From the NCBI GenBank assembly GCA_008711295.1, contig VUYV01000229.1, positions 724,738 through 788,737 of the forward strand: 64,000 nucleotides of DNA. The letters are read 5' to 3'. The position numbers and the translations under genes were made by a program. The notes beneath the pieces were generated by a model that searched no databases, was not told where the DNA came from, and was given only the letters and a program-made list of their open reading frames with translations. Numbering within the stretch: the stretch's first letter is position 1; each line of letters starts with the position of its first letter. Source of the DNA: Anarhynchus alexandrinus (Eukaryota; Chordata; Aves; Charadriiformes; Charadriidae). Shown piece after piece: positions 1 to 12,301 of this stretch.

Positions 1-895
1 AAAAAAAAAAAAAAACCCCACAAAAAAAATCAACTCAAAAACCCCCAAAGAAAAAATCCCACACAAGAAAATAAAAAACCATAAGCACATGCTTCCAGGA
101 AAGCATCAGGAGAAGGAAAAAAGCCTGCTGTCTGTGGGTGCTTCACGTTGCATGAATGGTCAAATAATGTGACCTAAAAGAGATGGACAGGAAGGGTAGA
201 GAGTTTTGTGAGCACCCCACAGGCCAGCACCCACCAGCCCAAATGGCATCCCACAGGAGATGCGGAGCTGGAGCCGCTGCTGCCCATGGTCTCGCTGCAC
301 GCGGCAGCTCAGGGCACAGCACTGCAGAGCCCGCAGCTCCCTGCCCCTCCGCAGATCCCGCACACGGAGACCTGCAGGCTGCTCCCATCCACCGCCCCCA
401 CAGTAAATCCTAAAGGACAAGACAAAAATTGGGTTCAGCCCCACTCTGCCTTCCCCTGCACACTGAGAATCAGTGCAGGGAGTATTAGGCTTAAGGAAAT
501 GAGGTACATTTCCCACCGTTTTACACCCAGCAGTACATCTTCATTTTATTCACCACAGCATCGTGACCTCCCGCACAGCAAAGAAGTTTGTGGCTTTCCC
601 TACAATGCCTAAACAAGTTTTGACCCAATTGCACAACCGTTCCTTTCTTTAACAGCTGTAGATAGCAGCTATACAGCTACCAGTTACATGGCTAGAAACT
701 TCAAACGCTTCTTCAAGAAAACATCACAGATAAAGCACATTCACAGACTGTCCTCCACTTTCTATATACCATAAATAGTGTTTTCTTTGAAACTAAACTG
801 ACAAACTGCCTTTTTTCCAGGTGTTTGCCCCTGCTTCTTAAGGAAAAAGTGCCGGAAAGCTGCAGAAATAATGACTAATAGAGGTGGCTGGGTTT

Positions 896-985
896 TTTCC
901 GTGGAATTTAAAACCGGAAGGAACCATTAGACTGCCTCGTCCAGCTTGTAACAAAGGCCCTTCATCCTATTAAGTTGCCGCACAC
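896..985 (-). mobile_element. Ancient CR1-type relic
   Basis: The plus strand reads AACCGGAAGGAACCATTAGA, then a diverged TCGTCCAGCTTGTAACAAAG and GCC. This resembles the reverse complement of an old amniote CR1/L3-like 3' end (AAGGGACCATTA...CATCTAGTCTGACCTCC...AACACAGGCC). It is too diverged for a subfamily call. Confidence 0.5.
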
Positions 986-3900
986 AATTTAGCTTCTCAA
1001 TGCTTCTCGTGGTATTAGGCTAATTATCGATATGTTACGCCCCTAAGTCTTACTTGTTAGGTGGAGAATAAAGTCTGTCTCCATTATGGTGCAGCTCTGC
1101 TGCCTTATAACGTCCAGCAAGGTAGGGAACGGGAATATATTAAATGTTTTCATGTGAGAATTTCTTCCAAAGTGAACCCAGTTTTATTTATTTCCTTTCA
1201 GTCTGGCTTCTGGAATTTTAAATAATAGAAGACCATCTTTACCTAACTTGTACCTGCAAATTTGGCAGCTGTAACAAAGCAATATTGGACATTTTGCCAC
1301 TGGCTCTGGTATTATTCAGGCTGGGATAAGAGGAGAGAAGAGCAAGTCTGCCGGGCAGAGACGAAGGGCTGCCAGCTGGATATGATGAGGGGGAGGCACC
1401 CCAGCCCTGGTCCTCCCAGGAGCTCTCCCAGCCAAGGGCTGACCAGGTCCCATCCTTCCTATTCTTCCAGATTAGACATGTTCCAGACACTATTACGTGT
1501 TTTTTGGCCCATACCTTGTTTGGCTGCAAAGCATTCGTTCAGTACGTCTCTTTACTAGTCCTGATCCAGCAGGAGTGGGAAATCAGGTGATTCAAACACT
1601 GCAGGGCAAACCGTGGCACAGGGCCACCACGTTGGAGCCGTCGTGAAAACGCTCTGCTCTGAGGAAATGTGGAAGGAAGCACAAGCAAAGCAACCTCCCC
1701 ATCCTTTGGACACATCTGGCTGTCACGTACAACACGCTCCTGTCAATGAGGCATCTGCTTCGTGAACTCCAGTGGAAGAACAAGGAACCGTATTCGCCCT
1801 CCTCCCCACCACGGTCCCACGTGGGAAGGAAGCCATCCCTCCCCTTCCCTGACTCCGCTGCGCGGTGACAGGCCGTGCATTTCGCCTCACTGAAACCATA
1901 TGTGCTTTGCGGTCTCTCAATCATTCCCTTTTTAATGGGGACAAGGACTGGCAGTTCCCCTTAGGTGCCTTTGGAAAGCTGTGGCTGCAGCTGGAGAGCC
2001 CACTCAAGACTTTGCTATGCTTCAAACTGGGCTTTCAATGACATAATTACAGGCCTATATTAAAATGTTATATTTAAATGATCTTATTCTTCATCAGCAA
2101 AGGATATTCCTAACCAAAACAAATTCTTCTCTATCATTTATTGTATTTAAGATAATTTAATGGGTTTCTATTCATGCTGGAAGGCAGCAAATGAATAAAT
2201 TCCATAGCACTTTATTTAAATATTTTAGAACAAATCTTGAAAGATGTTTTCATTTAGCTGAAAGCAGCTTAATAGCAGGTTTTTTCTCTACCACAATAAA
2301 AAAGTATGGGTTTCTTTTTATTGCGCTTGTTAAAATAAATGGCATTTTTAATAAAGACTGTCCCCATAACAACATATATGATTTGATCACATTATGAAAT
2401 AAATGTCATGTGAGATTATACATTTCAAAGCAGACAGTTTATGTTCTTTTAGTTATTAAATTCAATCAGTTTTACTACTTTTTTTTTCCTGAAGGCAGGT
2501 ATGGTTTTGATTAAAATGTGACCCCAAAAGCAGAATAATTTAAGTGAGAGTGTATTTTCATTTTTTGAAGGTTTATCTACTTTCCCATAGGAACTTAAAA
2601 GAAAAAAAAGTGTGGTTTTCAGTGGCAGAATTAAAATTTGTTTTCCTTTGACTGACATTTTTATTCCCAAGAAGAACACGTTACAACACAGTGCTGTGTG
2701 GAAAAGTTAAAGCTAACTAACTAGATATTATGTTTTTAGTCCATAAAATGGGTTTGATGATACAAATAAGTCTGTAGAGCCTCCTAGTCCCCATCTGCCT
2801 TGTATAGAAACCCAGAGCCAACCCAGAGCAGCAGTCTACGCCATTAAACCGCTCTATTGTAGAAGACCGTCTTTGACAGAGAAGCAGACTGGAGGTTGCC
2901 CACTGGGGACAGGACCTACAAAGCATTTTGATCTCCTCCAGGAACTAGCCAAACAACTATCAGATGTGAAGACAGGAAAGAAGGGAATCAACCCGTGGCA
3001 GAAGTCACTCTGAGGACCGCATCCACGGCTCATTACAGGCTGTCATTTACTCCACAGGCATTGGATTGACCTGTAATGGATGGCAATCCTCTCTTTCCAT
3101 TTCTGATTCTCCACCTCCTGCCCATCAGTCCCTTACCAGGTATCCCTGTTTGCTGAGGGACAGGGTTTCAGCACACCAAAGCTCCCAAGATTTGGTCACA
3201 GTGCTTCCTCAGGAAGCCCACAAGTCAGAAGCTGGCCCAAATCTTAGACTGAAGTTCGATACTGCAAGGGTCTGGCCTTGACTCAGGGCAATAAGCTGCC
3301 TGAGGTACCTATTTCACATGACGCATCCATGGTCAGTACAGTGAAATACCTGGGTGAAAAACAGTATAGAAAAATAGTTTATTTTTAGCCTGTCCAGGTT
3401 TCCCATGGGGAATTGCCGGTTCCCTATCCGTGATTAGGAATGCAAAAATCAGAGACCTTTGGAAAGGAAGGCTTCATTCTGTCCCTGAGGTCTCACTCAC
3501 AAGACTGAAGACACAGAAGCTGGATCACCCAGCCCCAGGATGTGACAATCCCTATCTCCTCTTCAGTACACTGAATTTCTTTTAGGTGCCTGTCTAAAGC
3601 CCTCCATCCGTTTCAAACACTTCAACTACACAACCATCCTGTTTAAACAAATGAAGCTCCCGTTAAAAATCACTGACAACATGGGTGTTGGCTTAATAAA
3701 GAAATTACTTTTAATCCAAACATCACCATCTGTCAGTCCCTGAAAAGGAAAAACAAGAAAAAATGTGCAGCGATGCACGGCCATGGAGTAGCATTTGAAA
3801 GCACGTCCCAGCTCTCACTGAGCATGAACACTGAATATTAAACAAACACCTGAAGCTACATGTGCCACCACCTAAAACTATCACTTCATTTTCTGTTACG

Positions 3901-6900
3901 TGCTGTGACTTAAGGAAAACATTGCAGGCATCGCCATCTGTGTCACTTTTAATTATCAATAGGAAGCGCACGCACGATATTTCACAACTCATTCAGAACA
4001 CAGAGAGCTGCCACCGGGGCAGCGCGTATGTCTGAGGAGCTCTTCTGGTGCCGTGGGTAAGGGCCACGTGTGGCCACCAGCGAGCACGGCGGTAGGTGAC
4101 AGGCTGCATTACAGGGACGGGCACAGCCTCCCATTTGACAGCGAAAAGCAGAGGCTTCGCCTTTGAAATCTGCCCCTGCCCCTGGGATCCACCGACCGGC
4201 GAGGGTGAGGGTTATTAACACCCTAGATTAGGTGTTGGCTTATTCTCAGCTGCGGAGAGCGGAGCTATCACCCTGCACTTAGTAAGGATGAAAAGGGGAG
4301 GTGGCATATCGGGACGCAGAGCCAGAGCCTCTTTATGAGCAAACACAAAGTGTGGAGGAAGAGGAGCTTTATGCAATACTGTCAGTAAAGTTTCTGATCA
4401 CTGACTCATGCGTTGAAGTTGGGTGAATCAAAATGGTGGGAAGGTGGCCGGGTTGGGAGGAAATCAGCAATAGCCTTTCCTGTTCGTCCTAACAGCTCTG
4501 AGCAGAAAATAAGGCTGAGTAAATGATTTCACCAGCAGCTGAGCTTGAATGTAGCCTGCTCTGTGCTTGCTGTACCCGCCCTGTGCCCCTCCAGTAATCC
4601 TGATACCCCATGCTCTGTCACCCCCTTCCCCAAAATACCCCTGGGCCTTCTCCACATTATTCCCTGGTCCCTCATCTCCTGCCTTCATCTGACATGGGCT
4701 GGCTGAGGAGCCGCAGCGCGGGCTGGTTGCCCACCCCGTCCCACAACCGAGGGGTGGCCGGGGCAGGAGGGAAGGAGTTGACAAACAGGCAGGAATAGCC
4801 CCGTTACCGTAGGCAACCGAGGACAACTGTGCATAAAACCAGAGTGAATAGCGCTGGGTCGGATGTTTTACAGATACTTATTTGATCTCCTAATATCCTG
4901 TTAAATCTCTCAGGAAATACTCAGTAAACCCAACTGCCTATGCACTGGAAGTGACAGTCTTCTGCAATTAAAAATGTCTGGAAATGGCACTTCACTCCTC
5001 TGCACAAATAATCCAGACTCCAAGCACACCAACCAAAAAATTGCTTCCTCAGAAGCAGCTGTGGGGCACCTGGAAAAAGGATGCTCAGGAAACCCGAGCA
5101 GAAGTGAGTGCCCCAGACTTGCTCCTCTGTGCAGTTCCCACCCCGCTGCTTGTCCTCTGATTTCTGAAGGAAACTCTCACCTGCTTGTCCCTCATGGAGG
5201 ATTTGCACTGAACTCCTCTGAACTGACAACAAAAGGCAAAAAAATGTACCTTTACCTACCAGCATCTCCCCTCTGCTTGCAAGAGTTGTCCGCTGTGCTG
5301 GTGATGGTAGGAATAAAGCCAATTAAAACCAAACTCCAGAAGTCAATCAAATTTTTCACCCTCCATCCCTTTGTTGTGAGTGAATGCTGCATGTTCTCCT
5401 CAAGTTCCCTCCCTAAGCAACAATCCCATTTACTTTTTGACCTCTGTAAATTAAAACAAGTTTGAAGCTCTCTTGGTTCAGAGCTGTGACTCCATTTACT
5501 TGTGAAATTGTTTATTCAAGCAATTCCCACTCTGTAGCATCAAAGTTTGTTGTTAATAGTTGGAGACCGTTAATCTACACGATGAATATAACAAAGCTTG
5601 TGGAAGAATCCCAAATGGACAAGCATGATAAGAGATGGGAGAAAGAGGCTGGCAAAGCTCCAGGTACACGATATTTTTGTGCCTGACCTCTTTAATTACT
5701 TGAACACTAAATTGACTGGTAGATGAGCTTTAGAGCTACTCTAGTGGCTACCAAGGACTTCCATTTTTGCGAAAAAGATGAGGTTTAATTTTTATTCCAC
5801 AGTACAGAGGTACGTCCATCCAGTACATTTCACCATAGTGCAAACAGGAAATTAGTTTAAAACAGAAAGAGGAACAGCACAGCAAATGTATACGAATACT
5901 TCTTCCAAGTCTCACTGTCAGAGAAACAGCATATTACTAACAAGATATTAGGGGCTGTATTGTCACCTCAAGGTCTCAGATGCAGGGAACTGAGGATGAG
6001 GAGCCTGGAATGATGTTCTGGCTGCTTGTTGCAGACCCTTAACCTAAGTGACCATCATGGAGACCATTTCTGCAGCCACTCCTCCTGGCATTGGGGAAAC
6101 CGGTGGCAATGTTGTCTGGATAAAAATTTATTGGTAAATGAAGGTTTTACCGTTTCAAAGATTAAGTTTTGTTTCAAATTTTAAAAAACTCTGCAACACT
6201 CCAAAACAAAAGCAGCAAACCAAATAACTACAGCACTTTCATTTTTCTCATTTCATAAAATCAAATATATATCTGCTGCTGAAATCAGCATCAGGCTGGA
6301 GAGATCCTAACTTCTGGGACATTTCCCAAAGTAGCTGGGAATTCGCCTTTCCTCTGCCAACCCATCAAGAGCCTGTCTCCACTCACCACATCTAGGTATA
6401 TTCACTCACTGAGAACTTTGGAGATTCCTCAAAGATCTTCACCAAACACCTGAAACACCCCTCACCCTGAGATTTGAAAGGGGAGGGTGAAAAAAGACAA
6501 TTTTCCAGCTGCAACACGTCTCAAATCATGAAGCCAAGACAGAATCCTCCGCTAGTTTTTGTGTTATATCCTCCATATCAAAACTAGTGATATCTGCTTC
6601 TCCAGAAATTCACATTCAGGAAGCAAAAAATTAACGAATCACACTGTGATATTATCTTGCACTTAAGAATTGAAAAGACCTTGGAAGTGTGAATTAAATC
6701 TCGCAAAGTGCAAAAATTCGTCATTATCATGCACATTTACTGAAGAAAAAAGTTCAAATGATTGAAATAAAGCTACTCTGTTAAATGATAAGAATGTCAC
6801 AGGAGTTTATAAAGCAGAGCTCCCTCCTGAAAGTAGTGAAAACTACCCTAGTTCAACATTACTGATTTGCGTTAGCAACTTAGTTTTGATTGATGCTCCT

Positions 6901-7150
6901 TATATTTTGACTATAAAGTAGAGAGTTGCTACTGACCTTCCAGGTTGATCTGGAAAAATAATTCTTTACTGAAGTCCTGTCAATCCAGAAAGTATCAAAA
7001 CCTGAGCCTGAAATATCATCCTTCAACCTGAGATACACAAGAAATCTCTACTGCTGATGAGATCCGCAAGATGGATTAGGAAGAATTTTGCCTTTGGTTT
7101 GATGTTCAAATTAGATTACTAATTCACACAGCCCTTTTACAGTTTAATAA

Positions 7151-7226
7151 ATTCAGATGAAAAGGAAAGATACAAATTCTCACAGTTCTCTTGCTACTTA
7201 ATACATTCAGATGAAAAGGAAAGATA
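7151..7226. repeat. 22-bp direct repeat separated by 32 bp
   Basis: An identical 22-bp sequence starting ATTCAGATGAAAAGGAAAGA occurs at 7151-7172 and 7205-7226 (period 54). The intervening sequence differs, so this is a direct repeat pair rather than an array. Confidence 0.96.
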
Positions 7227-7310
7227 GAGCATAATCAACACATGCGTTAATTTATGCAGATCTTTCCCTAGCTTCATGTTTTAAAATGTCTTTTTAGATA
7301 AAAGGCCAAT

Positions 7311-7490
7311 AATACTCAGCATTTTTCATCTTCAAAGTGCTTTGAAAATATTAACTAGCGAATCGGCACAGCATACCCATCAGGTCCATAAAGATTAGTA
7401 TCCCTGTTTTAAAGAGCCATTCCAGGCAGAAAGGTTGTGGGATTTCCTTGCTAACCAGAAGTCAATGCCAAGGATAGGTGCCAATTAGCA
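7311..7490 (-). mobile_element. MIR-like SINE relic
   Basis: The segment CAAAGTGCTTTGAAAATATT, then AACTAGCGAATCGGC, TTAGTATCCCTGTTTTAAAG, GGCAGAAAGGTTGTGGGATT matches the layout of the MIR core and tail in reverse orientation (AAGTGCTTTACAAATATTAA, TTATTATCCCCATTTTACAG, GAGGTTAAGTAACTTGC). It is strongly diverged, as expected for a pre-avian element. Confidence 0.6.
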
Positions 7491-7722
7491 AATTCATAAC
7501 TTGCAATGCAGCACTTAGCCTGCATCCCGTGCTCTAAGTCATTCAGTGTACGTGATGTGTGTGTTAAATCTTGATAATGCCACGCTACTTGAAGTTTAAA
7601 AGATGTAAAAAGTGGCCATCTTGTACAAAAAAGTGTGTGGGGGGTGGGGTGGGGTGTTTCAGCGGTACGTCATTTTGTTCAGGCACAACACTGTGAGATA
7701 AGAGGAACTTTCACAAAGTGGA

Positions 7723-7750
7723 AGCTATTACACTCCGTAGCTATTACACT
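7723..7750. repeat. Short 16-bp-period tandem duplication
   Basis: AGCTATTACACT is repeated at 7723-7734 and 7739-7750 with a CCGT spacer. It is a small slippage-type duplication. Confidence 0.93.
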
Positions 7751-8752
7751 ACACCAAACCGTACGGACTGGTCTGCCATCAGCTCCACCGGAGCTCTCCG
7801 GGGACGGAGAGCTGCTGCACGGACTCGGGGGACAGGTTCCCACACGGACAAGGTCCAGGAAGGGGATCCCGCATTGCCCTGAAAATAAGGCTCCAGCAGC
7901 AAACCCAGATGAAACACTTGATCTAGTCAGCAAGCATCTCGCACTGTGCCAACTTCACCCCACCTCTGCCTTCAAACCACCCCAAACCAGGCGGCGGAGG
8001 TGAAAAGAAGAGCCCAACGCGAGCAGGCGGGTGAGCGCGGTGAGAGCAGAGCTGATAAGCAGATTCAGATTTTCTGATTAGCGCCAAGGGTTACGAGAAC
8101 AGATGCCTATCTCTCCCAGAGAGCATAAACACATTGCAGAGAGGAGTTTCTGCAGTTTATTTAGAAAGGAAGAACACTTGCTCGCTCTCCTACTGACAGT
8201 TTGTTCCTGTCGCCGTGGTTCAATCTACACAACGCTGCTGGAAAAACTTTCCCTACGAGCAGCTTCAGCACTTCTCCTTTTAAGTTCATTATTTCCTTCC
8301 CTTTCATTATTTTCTTTCTGTAATATAAAGGCACTTTCATGCCTGATCCGCAGATCATCAGCAACGAGACAGAGAGACAGGGGTGCACTGAGATGGATGC
8401 GCATCAGATTCACCTTGACTGCTCAGGACAGGGAGTGTGAGAACAGGGAATATCCCACAGAAAGACATGATAACAAAGAAATGCAAGAACCAGCCAATGT
8501 GAAAATCGTAATGACACATGGATTCATGGGAGGACATGCCACACCTATAGAGAAGTCTTTTTTTTTGACATTTCTTTTCTTTTTTAAATCAGCACAGACT
8601 TTAAAAATGGACAACACAGGGGAAAGTGAAGACATCGACGTGAAAAAAAAAGCCAAACAGAAAATATTTTCAGGCTGTAAGTGGGTCATGTGCAGCACCG
8701 TATCTTGCTGTAATATCAGCGTACCGAAGGCTCTGAGAATCCATGCAGCGCC

Positions 8753-8777
8753 TTTTTTTTTTTTTTTTTTTTTTNTT
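8753..8777. repeat. T tract containing an ambiguous base
   Basis: A run of 22 T is followed by N at 8775 and two more T. The N most likely marks an uncertain homopolymer length or a small assembly gap. Confidence 0.97.
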
Positions 8778-9287
8778 AAGATATGGGGTGGTGTTGTGGG
8801 GCTTTTCAGGGAGTGTCCCCTGGCAGAACCAGGTGTGTGATGGCATCTTCTCCAATCATTCCTAACAAGGCACGGTTATGCAAGGTTACGCACTGCTGCC
8901 CTGGCACTGTGATGGGCTCTGGGCCAAGAGGTGAAATGCCACAGAGATATTCTAGCCCAAGGCCGCTGAGGCAAACATCAGAGTGAGAAAGAAGAGTTCG
9001 CAAGAGTTCAGCCTACAACAGTATGATGGTTTGGTTTGCCCTTCCCTACAGCATCAAACGTCAGGGTCGTGCCTTCACTTTCAAAGCCTTGCGAAACTCT
9101 CGGGAGACCTCCAAAAATGTTGAGGGTGGTTTGGCTGCTGGAGTGCTGAAACCGCTGCTGGTGGCTTTGATCACAAGACAACCCCGTCTCGTGGCTTCCT
9201 GGTGGAGGAGCTTCCTCCTTCTGCCTGTTGTGCCACAGCTCAAAAGCACATTGCAAAACCTTTGGAGCAACAGCAGCAATTTCATTA

Positions 9288-9482
9288 GGTATGCACTGGA
9301 ACAGGTTGCCCAGAGAAGTTGTTGAGGCCCCATCCCTGGAGGTGTTCAAGGCCAGGCTGGACGTGGCCTTGGGCAACCTGGTCTAGTGGGAGGTGTCCCT
9401 GCCCATGGCAGGGGGGTTGGAACTCGATGATCTTCAAGGTCCCTTCCAACCTAAACCATGCTATAATTCTATAATTTTATGA
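9288..9482 (+). mobile_element. CR1 LINE 3' end (5'-truncated)
   Basis: The segment shows the typical avian CR1 tail in plus orientation: GGAACAGGTTGCCCAGAGAA, then CATCCCTGGAGGTGTTCAAG, CAGGCTGGACGTGGCCTTGG, CAACCTGGTCTAGTGGGAGG, GGTCCCTTCCAACC, ending in the short ATAATTCTATAATTTTATGATT-type terminal repeat. It is heavily 5'-truncated, as most CR1 copies are, and carries no coding sequence. Its relatively good preservation suggests a younger copy than the other relics here. Confidence 0.93.
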
Positions 9483-9974
9483 TTTTCTCAGTGCATCGCA
9501 CACCAAGGTCATGGATAAAGGGTAGGACTCTCTTCTGGCTGTAGGCATGCTTGATGAGTGGCTATCACACCCAGCCACCCCACAGCCAAGCGTTTACACC
9601 TCCTGATGCTGATCGGCCCCCCGGTCCCTCTGGCAGAATGAAGCCAGACACCAAATCCAAGCAAGGCAATTTTTGAAAGAGTTCAGCTCTGAACCAAAGG
9701 CTGCATGTCACATCTCAGCACTATCTGTAATTATAACTGTTCATCGCTACGTCTCCGAGACCAAAACGCTAGTCTGCTGTAAAGAAAACAGGCCCACCCC
9801 CAAACATTTAAATGCTTTCTAAATACAGTGCCTAGCTTACAACACCCTTTATCGAAGGTTTAGGCTATCAAAAGAAGGCTGTGTGCTCCACGAGAAAAGT
9901 AATATCCGTTTTAGCTTTCAAATATTTTGGCGTTTTTATTAAAAATATGTACAACAAAAGCCTTACGCTGTTGT

Positions 9975-10024
9975 CATATACAAAGGAGATAACAAATGGC
10001 ATATACAAAGCAGATAACAAATGC
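9975..10024. repeat. 25-bp tandem duplication
   Basis: Two adjacent 25-bp copies (CATATACAAAGGAGATAACA... and CATATACAAAGCAGATAACA...) differ at two positions, 9975-9999 and 10000-10024. The high identity suggests a recent local duplication. Confidence 0.97.
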
Positions 10025-12244
10025 TAAGAAGTGGAAATCTGTCAGCTACTAATATCAAAAGGCTACACAGGGAATGAAAGGCAAAAAAGTTTTTCCCTGC
10101 ACGGTGTTTATAGTTTGAGCAAACCAGAACGAGCCCGTTGCAGCTACGGTTCCTCCATCCACTGAGTATTTGTCACATGGACCACCATCCGAGTTATCAC
10201 TGAATTTAAAAGGCCTTGTCTGAAGGCACAAAGGCATATTAAAAATATTTCTTGCTTATATGAGAAATAACAGCCCAGACTATTGAGAGAGACAGCGAGC
10301 ATTAAAAAAACTCCACAGTTTAGTGTTTCACTGATCCTTATGTTTTCCAAGCAGCATGCAAGGAGACAGCCATTCCCACAAGAACGTGGGACAAGACAGA
10401 ATGCAAGACAGACGTACTCTCCTAACTCTACGCCTGGGAAAAAATGACACAAGAGCCACCACAGTGCCGACAGAGGAGTCACCTCCAGTCCCACAGCTGA
10501 TAACGTGGGAGCCCCTGGGCCCCACGCCGGGCAAATCTGCAACAACCTGCAGCAGGGGTGCAAAAATAATACCCCGAGAGATGTGACCGACAGCGGGGCA
10601 AAGCTGGGAGCCACAGAGCAGCAAAAGCTGCAGCTCCCTCCCTCCCTCCCTCCTTCCCTCCACTCCCTCCCTGGCTCTGGGTCCAGCCAAAGCCGAGAGC
10701 TGCCGACCTGCAGAGCGGCAAAGCCTGGTGGCCTGGCAGCACCTCCCCTCTCTGGGGGCGACGTTTCCTCACTTCCACCAGTTTCTTTTTAAATTTGCAA
10801 GCTCTAATTTGAGAAAGAAACAGAGGGGCTGGTGCAGCAACTTTGAATAGTTCACTGATTTCTTTCTGTGCCGGAAAATCCCCCACGCCCATTGTCAGAT
10901 GACATTAGGCTGATCAGCTCCTGACTCCAGTCATGCGCTCTCCCACATACAAAGGCAGAAATGTCTGTTGGTTGCGGTTCCAGACCTGCAGAAAACCAGA
11001 AACCTCCACAAATTGCGGTGATGGAAGGTTCCAGGGAATTTTATTAATCTTACAATGTAATAGCGGAAAGCTTTGGGCAGAATGGATGCTTGTTGGGGGG
11101 AAAAAAATAAATCTGAATCTGGGGCTACTGCTTTAATTTCTAATAATAAAAATAATAATACATAAAAAACCCCAGAGATTCGCTTTTAGTGTTTATGTAA
11201 GGTCAAAAAGTAATGTATTATTACCTCTCCACCCCAGCGTTAAACCAACATGTGGTTTAAGTCTTTTGTAAATTTTTTGTGAAAGCAGCGGTGTTCACGT
11301 AGCAGCTATAGACACACTACTTGCAGCGTATGGCAAAGCACAAAACCAAGTGGAAAACTGCAGCACCTTGTAGGCCAGGCTGAGATCACCGTGCCGCTGC
11401 CCCGGCCCGGGCAGGCGGGACCGAGAGGGCTCTATCCAAGAAGAGACGCCGTAGCTCAAACAGAGCAGTAGGCGGGCTGTGGAAATCAGAGGGCGAGGTT
11501 ATGAAGTCAGACAATGATTCTTTCTGGCTTTAAAACTGTACAATCATTCCTAATAATTAGAAATAAATTAGCAGGAACCTGCTTAAACTTTTTTTTTTTT
11601 TAAAAAAAAACCTACTGCAAAGTAGCAGTCGGGTTATTTCATTTACAACCTTACGAACGTTTTAAGGTTTAGACCCTCTCCTCCTAAGGCATCAGTACTG
11701 AGAAAAAAACGCCCTTCTTCCAGCTCAGTGAGTCATATGCATTAACACCCTCTTGAAAACAGCGGCAGAGTCTCTGTTCGAGGCGAGAAGAGCCACTGGA
11801 AAATACATGAAGCAGTTGGCCGTGCCTGTGCCGGGCGGGAGGCCAGGCCTGGGGGGGGCAATTCCCTCCTGCCACTGGCACAACTGCAGAAGAAGTGGTG
11901 TTGTTGACAAGGGAAGAGGCACCGCTTTAATTTTCTGATCCTGTAAACGCTCTTCTCCTGTGCCCAGATACTCGCTCTGCTGCACGTGGATACTCAGTGG
12001 GTTTTTCTGCCATTCTTTTGGGCCTTTTCTGGCCTGAGTCTCCTTGTGACACTTCTCTTGCCTCCCCTTTCACAGGGCTCTGTTAACCACAGTTTCCATC
12101 ATTGTCCACCAACCAGCCCCGGCATCTACAGACCTCTACCAAAGGATTCATGGCCACAAACCTGCCTGCCTTTCTTCCCTCACCAGCCCTGAGCTGCCTT
12201 TGTAAAATTATGTCTCGTGTCTGCCGGCACTCCTTTCTTCATTC

Positions 12245-12301
12245 GTTAATCTCACAGCATATACATATATATATGTATATATGTTAATCTCACAGCATAT
12301 A
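12245..12301. repeat. 19-bp direct repeat flanking an AT microsatellite
   Basis: GTTAATCTCACAGCATATA occurs at 12245-12263 and 12283-12301, separated by a short CATATATATATGTATATAT stretch. The arrangement looks like local duplication of a unit that included an AT microsatellite. Confidence 0.95.

Noticed and set aside
8103..8840. Open frame of 245 codons on the plus strand, the longest in the left half
   Set aside because: Composition is low-complexity, it runs through poly-T and an N, it has no recognisable domain, and no splice or promoter context supports it. It is likely chance.
9023..9325. 100-codon plus-strand open frame ending in the CR1 element
   Set aside because: Its C-terminal part is translated CR1 tail in a non-coding region of that element, and the rest matches nothing I recognise.
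12245..12301. Paired 19-bp repeats as target-site duplications of a small transposon
   Set aside because: Only about 19 bp of AT microsatellite lies between the copies, with no terminal inverted repeats or element body; local duplication is simpler.
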